A stretch of DNA of 24,938 bases from Desulfurococcales archaeon (GTDB taxonomy: Archaea > Thermoproteota > Thermoprotei_A > Sulfolobales > Ignisphaeraceae): contig JALWBS010000088.1 of NCBI GenBank assembly GCA_027037025.1, positions 1 to 24,938 on the forward strand, in the 5' to 3' direction. Within the stretch, counting starts at the first letter, position 1. Each line of letters starts with the position of its first letter. This document shows positions 21,807-24,938 of the stretch, in pieces. The notes below the pieces were generated by a model. It was not told the DNA's origin. It saw only the letters and a program-made list of their open reading frames with translations, and searched no databases. A program made the translations under genes and the position numbers.

Positions 21807-22664
21807 TCAGTCGCCGAGGGAGAACTCCACAGCTGCGTAGCCAACAACCGAATCCCGACGCTTCGTAACGTCTCCACTCGTTGCGTAGGCGAGTACCTTC
21901 GCCCTTCTCACCCCGCGCTTCTTCGCAAAGCACATGGATACCGCAACTGCTGGGAGTCCGCAAGCCGTAAGGTTCACACGCTCCGCATATCTGAGGAGCT
22001 CTAGGTAGTCTAGAGTCTCAACGATTCGAAGCGCCTCCAGATCCTTAGATCTAGCAGTCTCGTAAGGTTCGTAGTGCGTCCAATCGGTGGTGGCTATCAA
22101 AACAACATCGTTCGGAAGCGCTTGGCACAGCGCTTCGCATACATCTTCCACCACTTCGACCCCCTCCAAGGCGATGGTGATCGGCACAATCGGAGGGGGA
22201 TTCGATCTATAGATGAATTGTATGAAGGGTAGCTGCACCTCTATACTGTGCTCGTAGATGAAAGGCTTGTCATCTACATCTAGGTAAGAGCTTCTGCGCG
22301 CTACAGCCATAGCTAGCTCGGTATCTACGCTCACCTCGCCCAACGGTGTTACCCAAACACCTCTAACCATTATCGCTGCCGGCGATCCTAGACCGCTGTG
22401 GTTAGGCCCTACCACGACTATGGCTCGAGGCCTCTTCTGACAACTCAGCGAGTAGTAAACGTGAGCTGCTATTGGACCGCTATACACGTAGCCGGCGTGA
22501 GGAGATATGTAGGCAATACAGCGAACAACGCCGCTCTCCGATGGGTTCCCAGGTTTCTTTCCGGGGCCTAGGGGGTGGAGAAAGCATCTCTCTACCTCTT
22601 TCAATAGGGAATCCTTATCGCTGGGATAAAACGTTCCTGCGGCAACTGGATAGCGCTTCTCCAT
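21807..22664 (-). CDS. MEMO1-family protein (AmmeMemoRadiSam system protein B)
   Basis: A protein of 285 residues in the MEMO1 family, which shares its fold with class III extradiol dioxygenases. The family's histidine motifs are present: YISPHAGYVYSGPIAA, VVVGPNHSGLG, EHSIEVQLPF, and TTDWTHYEPY. The biochemical role is not established, although human MEMO1 binds metal. In crenarchaea it sits in this same place between S2 and the mevalonate genes, so a link to the isoprenoid genes may be only positional. ATG at 22664, 6 bp after S2. It is full length through VVGYAAVEFS. Confidence 0.93.
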   Translation of the reverse strand: MEKRYPVAAGTFYPSDKDSLLKEVERCFLHPLGPGKKPGNPSESGVVRCIAYISPHAGYVYSGPIAAHVYYSLSCQKRPRAIVVVGPNHSGLGSPAAIMVRGVWVTPLGEVSVDTELAMAVARRSSYLDVDDKPFIYEHSIEVQLPFIQFIYRSNPPPIVPITIALEGVEVVEDVCEALCQALPNDVVLIATTDWTHYEPYETARSKDLEALRIVETLDYLELLRYAERVNLTACGLPAVAVSMCFAKKRGVRRAKVLAYATSGDVTKRRDSVVGYAAVEFSLGD

Positions 22665-22670
22665 AGGGCT

Positions 22671-23288
22671 TCACAACCGTGTTTCGAACTCTTCGTAGGT
22701 TACGGGAAGATCTTCCTCAGGACCTATGGCTCCACGTTCTCGCAGCACCTGCCTAGCTAAGATCCAGAAGAGTAAGGCTAACGATTTCCTCCCCTTGTTG
22801 TTAGCCGGTATCGCTAGATCTATACCGCTCAACTTGTTGTCCGTGCTAACGAAGGCAACTACCGGTATCCCAACCTCGATCGCTTCGTCGAGCGCCTGAC
22901 TATCGACTCGGGGATCGGACACCACCAGCACGTCGGGCTCGTAGTACCAGTCAAGCCTTGGGTTCGTCAGCGTCCCCGGAATGAACCTCTCAACCACGGG
23001 TTTAGCCCCCGTGAACTCAGCGAATTTAAGCACTGGCTTGTACCCGTACTGCTTCGTTGACACAACCATTATTCGCTCGGGCTCGAACCGCGCCAAGAAC
23101 TTCCCCGCGATCCTCAACCTCTCATCGGTCTTCCTAACATCTAGTATGTACAGACCGTCTGGTCTAACCTTGAATACGAACTTCTCCATATGCTTCGTGC
23201 AACTATGGGTACCTATGTGAACCCCTGCTTGTAGGTAAACCTCTAGCGGTACCAAGAGGTTGAGTTGAGGTGCTCCCTCTTGACCCAT
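22671..23288 (-). CDS. rps2: 30S ribosomal protein S2
   Basis: This is uS2, about 205 residues, archaeal type. The characteristic regions are YLQAGVHIGTHSCTKHMEKFVFKVRPDGLYILDV, MVVSTKQYGYKPVLKFAEFTGA, ERFIPGTLTNP, EPDVLVVSDPRVDSQALDEA and FVSTDNKLSGIDLAIPANNKGRKSLALLFWILAR in brief. I chose ATG at 23288 because GGTGA lies 6 bp upstream, made by the last codons of rpo10. A GTG at 23297 would add three residues but lies within that site. Confidence 0.97.
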   Translation of the reverse strand: MGQEGAPQLNLLVPLEVYLQAGVHIGTHSCTKHMEKFVFKVRPDGLYILDVRKTDERLRIAGKFLARFEPERIMVVSTKQYGYKPVLKFAEFTGAKPVVERFIPGTLTNPRLDWYYEPDVLVVSDPRVDSQALDEAIEVGIPVVAFVSTDNKLSGIDLAIPANNKGRKSLALLFWILARQVLRERGAIGPEEDLPVTYEEFETRL

Positions 23289-23293
23289 GGTCT

Positions 23294-23491
23294 TCACCTA
23301 ACCGCGTAGTGCACGGCTTCTCTAATCAGCTCAACGTGCGATAGGAGCATCCTTCTACAGCAGTACCTCTTGATCCCCAGCTCGTCGAGAACTTTCTTTG
23401 GATCCTCACCTTTCTCAACGCGTTTCCTGAACTCCTCCCATACTGCAGCAATCGGGTATCCGCAGGTGAAGCAACGAACGGGGATTATCAT
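23294..23491 (-). CDS. rpo10: DNA-directed RNA polymerase subunit Rpo10 (N)
   Basis: This is the small zinc-bundle subunit of archaeal RNA polymerase, 65 residues, which sits on the Rpo3/Rpo11 platform. MIIPVRCFTCGYPI with CxxC at the N-terminus and YCCRRMLLSH in the middle complete the atypical CX2C...CC zinc site. ATG at 23491 was chosen because GGTGA sits 6 bp upstream and the canonical MIIPVRCFTCG starts there. A GTG at 23500 is only an upstream in-frame codon. The Shine-Dalgarno site is built from the last Arg codon and stop of S9. Confidence 0.97.
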   Translation of the reverse strand: MIIPVRCFTCGYPIAAVWEEFRKRVEKGEDPKKVLDELGIKRYCCRRMLLSHVELIREAVHYAVR

Positions 23492-23496
23492 CGCCT

Positions 23497-23958
23497 TCAC
23501 CTATAAGACTTCTGTCTGAACCTCCTAGCGCTGTACCTCAACCACTTCTCAGGCTCAGTTCTTCTAGGATCTCCAGACAACATGTACCTATCGAATTCTC
23601 GGTACAGCTCCTTTAGAATCGACAAGCCGAAGAAAGCTACCAAGCCTCGCGCTATCGCCATCCGAACCGCGTCTGCTTGAGCCATGACGCCGCCGCCCTC
23701 GACTTTCACATCTATATCGATGGAATTCCGTAGCTCTGGTGAAACGAGGAGGAGCGGCTCAATCATTTTCCACCTAGCCATCTCTATGGGCCATATCTCT
23801 ATCGGGACCCCATTAACTCGAACCCTACCGTGGCCGGGTCTTATCACGGCCCTAGCTATGGCAGTCTTCCTCTTGCCTACGCTCACCACAATCCTTTTTC
23901 CAGCTACGATCTGGGGATAGGCTCCGAGAACCCTTAGCTCCTGCTTCTGCTCCGTCAT
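23497..23958 (-). CDS. rps9: 30S ribosomal protein S9
   Basis: This is uS9, 153 residues. Typical parts are VVSVGKRKTAIARAVIRPGHGRVRVNG, VEGGGVMAQADAVRMAIARGL and the C-terminal PRRTEPEKWLRYSARRFRQKSYR tail, whose last basic residues reach the ribosomal P site. ATG at 23958 overlaps the L13 stop (ATGA). The longer frame to 23976 adds MEGCRA and is unlikely. Confidence 0.97.
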   Translation of the reverse strand: MTEQKQELRVLGAYPQIVAGKRIVVSVGKRKTAIARAVIRPGHGRVRVNGVPIEIWPIEMARWKMIEPLLLVSPELRNSIDIDVKVEGGGVMAQADAVRMAIARGLVAFFGLSILKELYREFDRYMLSGDPRRTEPEKWLRYSARRFRQKSYR

Positions 23959-24446
23959 AGCCCGACACCCTTCCAACCCATTGCCTTGGCTATCTCTGCT
24001 AGAGTTACGTACTCGCTTCTCTTAAGTTGATCAGCTAGCGTGTCCGCGAAGACAATGCGTTCCCTGTTACTGAGCTCCTCAGGAACGCCTATGTAAGCCT
24101 TAACGCGCTTCAATGCCTTCTTTCCTCGCCAGTCCTTTGGGAGCATTCCCCACACCGCCTTCTTAAAGATGTTTATAGGGTTCCTAGGTCTGTGAGGTGC
24201 ATGTCTATACGGGTTCTTATGCGTCTTGACCTCTAGCCAGAGCTTGTAGCTCTCTACAACCATATGCTTATCTCCCGTAACAACAGCTTTCTCAACATTC
24301 ACCACATGGAGCCTGAAGCCCATCAACGCGAGTTTAGCGACGTAGCTCGCTAATCTACCTAGCACAGCACCTTCGGCATCCACGACAATCTCCCTACTCT
24401 TCGCAACCCTTGAGAGGTATTGGGGAAGCGCAATCATCTCCGTCAT
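23955..24446 (-). CDS. rpl13: 50S ribosomal protein L13
   Basis: This is uL13, 163 residues. It has VVDAEGAVLGRLASYVAKLAL, VNVEKAVVTGDKHMVV, the basic PYRHAPHRPRNPINIFKKAVWGMLP and RVKAYIGVPEEL, all typical of archaeal L13. ATG at 24446 is preceded by GGGTGATAAT, and it overlaps the L18e stop codon (ATGA). Confidence 0.97.
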   Translation of the reverse strand: MTEMIALPQYLSRVAKSREIVVDAEGAVLGRLASYVAKLALMGFRLHVVNVEKAVVTGDKHMVVESYKLWLEVKTHKNPYRHAPHRPRNPINIFKKAVWGMLPKDWRGKKALKRVKAYIGVPEELSNRERIVFADTLADQLKRSEYVTLAEIAKAMGWKGVGL

Positions 24447-24805
24447 ATTATCACCCTTACACCGCTACCTCTGGGGTTCTCCTTAACCAATTCGAGTATG
24501 TGGATCGGTCTACCGCCAGCCGCCCTTATCTTCTCGATAGCGCTGATGGAGAACGCCATGGCTGCCACGGTCACGGGCTTGGTCAAGTTTCCAGCACCAA
24601 GAACCTTGCCCGGAACCACGATCGTTTCACCAGGTTTTGCATACCTCTCGATCTTGCTAATGTTGACTTCGACCCTCTTCCTCCTAGGTCTCTCAAGCAG
24701 CTCAGCCACGTAGCTCCAGACACGGGCTTTGTTAATCCTAGCAGCCTTCCTTAGGTATCTTATCGTGAACCTCCATACGTAGTTCGTAGGCCCTGTCCTC
24801 CTCAA
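24443..24805 (-). CDS. rpl18e: 50S ribosomal protein L18e
   Basis: This is eL18, 120 residues, a relative of bacterial L15. Recognisable parts are GPTNYVWRFTIRYLRKAARINKARVW in brief, RRKRVEVNISKIERY, ETIVVPGKVLGAGNLTKPVTVAAM and GRPIHILELVKENPRGSGVRVI. TTG start at 24805 overlaps the Rpo3 stop codon (TTGA) and has GGTGA 6 bp upstream. Confidence 0.97.
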   Translation of the reverse strand: MRRTGPTNYVWRFTIRYLRKAARINKARVWSYVAELLERPRRKRVEVNISKIERYAKPGETIVVPGKVLGAGNLTKPVTVAAMAFSISAIEKIRAAGGRPIHILELVKENPRGSGVRVII

Positions 24806-24938
24806 GACCCTTCACCTTTCGAAAGCTCTCTTCTCCACTTACTCACCTTATCAAGCATTGATTCGAGCTCGCCTATAAGTATGTTCGCAGCCTCCCTAAC
24901 TATGGTTGTCGGCTTCAGCGCTCCCGAGGATTCTATGT
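24802..24938 (-). CDS. rpo3: DNA-directed RNA polymerase subunit Rpo3 (D), C-terminal fragment
   Basis: The last 44 or so codons of a gene cut by the right edge. The translation begins IESSGALKPTTIVREAANIL and ends with ELSKGEGS before TGA at 24802-24804. The ES(S/T)GxLKPxxIVxEA segment and the following charged helix match the C-terminal end of archaeal Rpo3, and Rpo3 is the usual neighbour before L18e. Since the fragment is short, the identity rests on this end motif plus gene order. Confidence 0.85.
   Translation of the reverse strand, partial: IESSGALKPTTIVREAANILIGELESMLDKVSKWRRELSKGEGS

Noticed and set aside
21697..21963. Minus-strand reading frame of 88 codons across the MEMO / GHMP-like junction, as a possible frameshifted mevalonate kinase N-terminus
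   Set aside because: It contains no GHMP motifs and overlaps the intact MEMO1 C-terminus. The erosion of the kinase-like gene is therefore not explained by a simple frameshift.
1..24938. CRISPR arrays, insertion sequences, integrase or prophage genes
   Set aside because: No regularly spaced repeats, transposase motifs or attachment-site repeats are visible. The gene order is that of a conserved housekeeping region.

Overview
The window reads as a hyperthermophilic archaeon of the phylum Thermoproteota (Crenarchaeota, class Thermoprotei). The evidence is archaeal/eukaryotic-type ribosomal proteins (S3Ae, S6e, S24e, S27ae, S28e, L7Ae, L18e, L24e), archaeal RNA polymerase subunits Rpo3, Rpo7 and Rpo10, Spt4, aIF2 gamma, aIF5B, KEOPS proteins, an archaeal mevalonate-to-GGPP gene set, frequent TTG and GTG starts, TATA/BRE-like promoters, and GGTGA Shine-Dalgarno sites. 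I do not assign a genus. Apart from the S28e gene, every coding gene and the tRNA lie on the minus strand, so transcription runs from high to low coordinates.

Layout from right to left. (1) 24938-15981 is one tightly packed run: rpo3 (partial), L18e, L13, S9, rpo10, S2, a MEMO1-family gene, an eroded GHMP-kinase-like gene in the mevalonate kinase slot, isopentenyl phosphate kinase, type 2 IPP isomerase, GGPP synthase, a DUF2118-like gene, and glutamyl-tRNA synthetase. Gaps are at most 17 bp and most junctions overlap. It combines translation/transcription genes with membrane-lipid isoprenoid synthesis. (2) L7Ae follows, convergent with S28e. The two share a mirror-image terminator region. (3) S28e diverges from L24e across a palindromic TATA box. 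(4) 15136-4287 is a second translation and tRNA-modification cluster: L24e, aIF5B, S6e, aIF2 gamma, PIN protein, rpo7, spt4, S24e, S27ae, Kae1, Bud32, XTP pyrophosphatase, S15, a degenerate DHH/RecJ-Cdc45-like protein, Pcc1 and S3Ae. Three KEOPS subunits (Kae1, Bud32, Pcc1), which make the t6A modification of tRNA, sit among ribosomal genes. (5) 4223-2973 is a GlmU-type sugar-nucleotide gene, followed by a tRNA-Gly(CCC) gene. (6) After an intergenic gap of about 300 bp comes a polar amino-acid ABC transporter (binding protein, permease, ATPase, second permease cut by the window edge).

Most of this is a conserved housekeeping region. The points worth following are in the fine detail: a mevalonate-kinase-slot protein that has lost the GHMP catalytic motifs, an IPP isomerase with His where the catalytic Gln is expected, an aIF2 gamma with half of its zinc cysteines, a tRNA-Gly with C33 instead of U33, a DHH-family pseudoenzyme, and very compact control sequences (one TATA palindrome for two genes, a mirrored terminator built into two stop codons, and stop codons that double as the next gene's ribosome-binding site).
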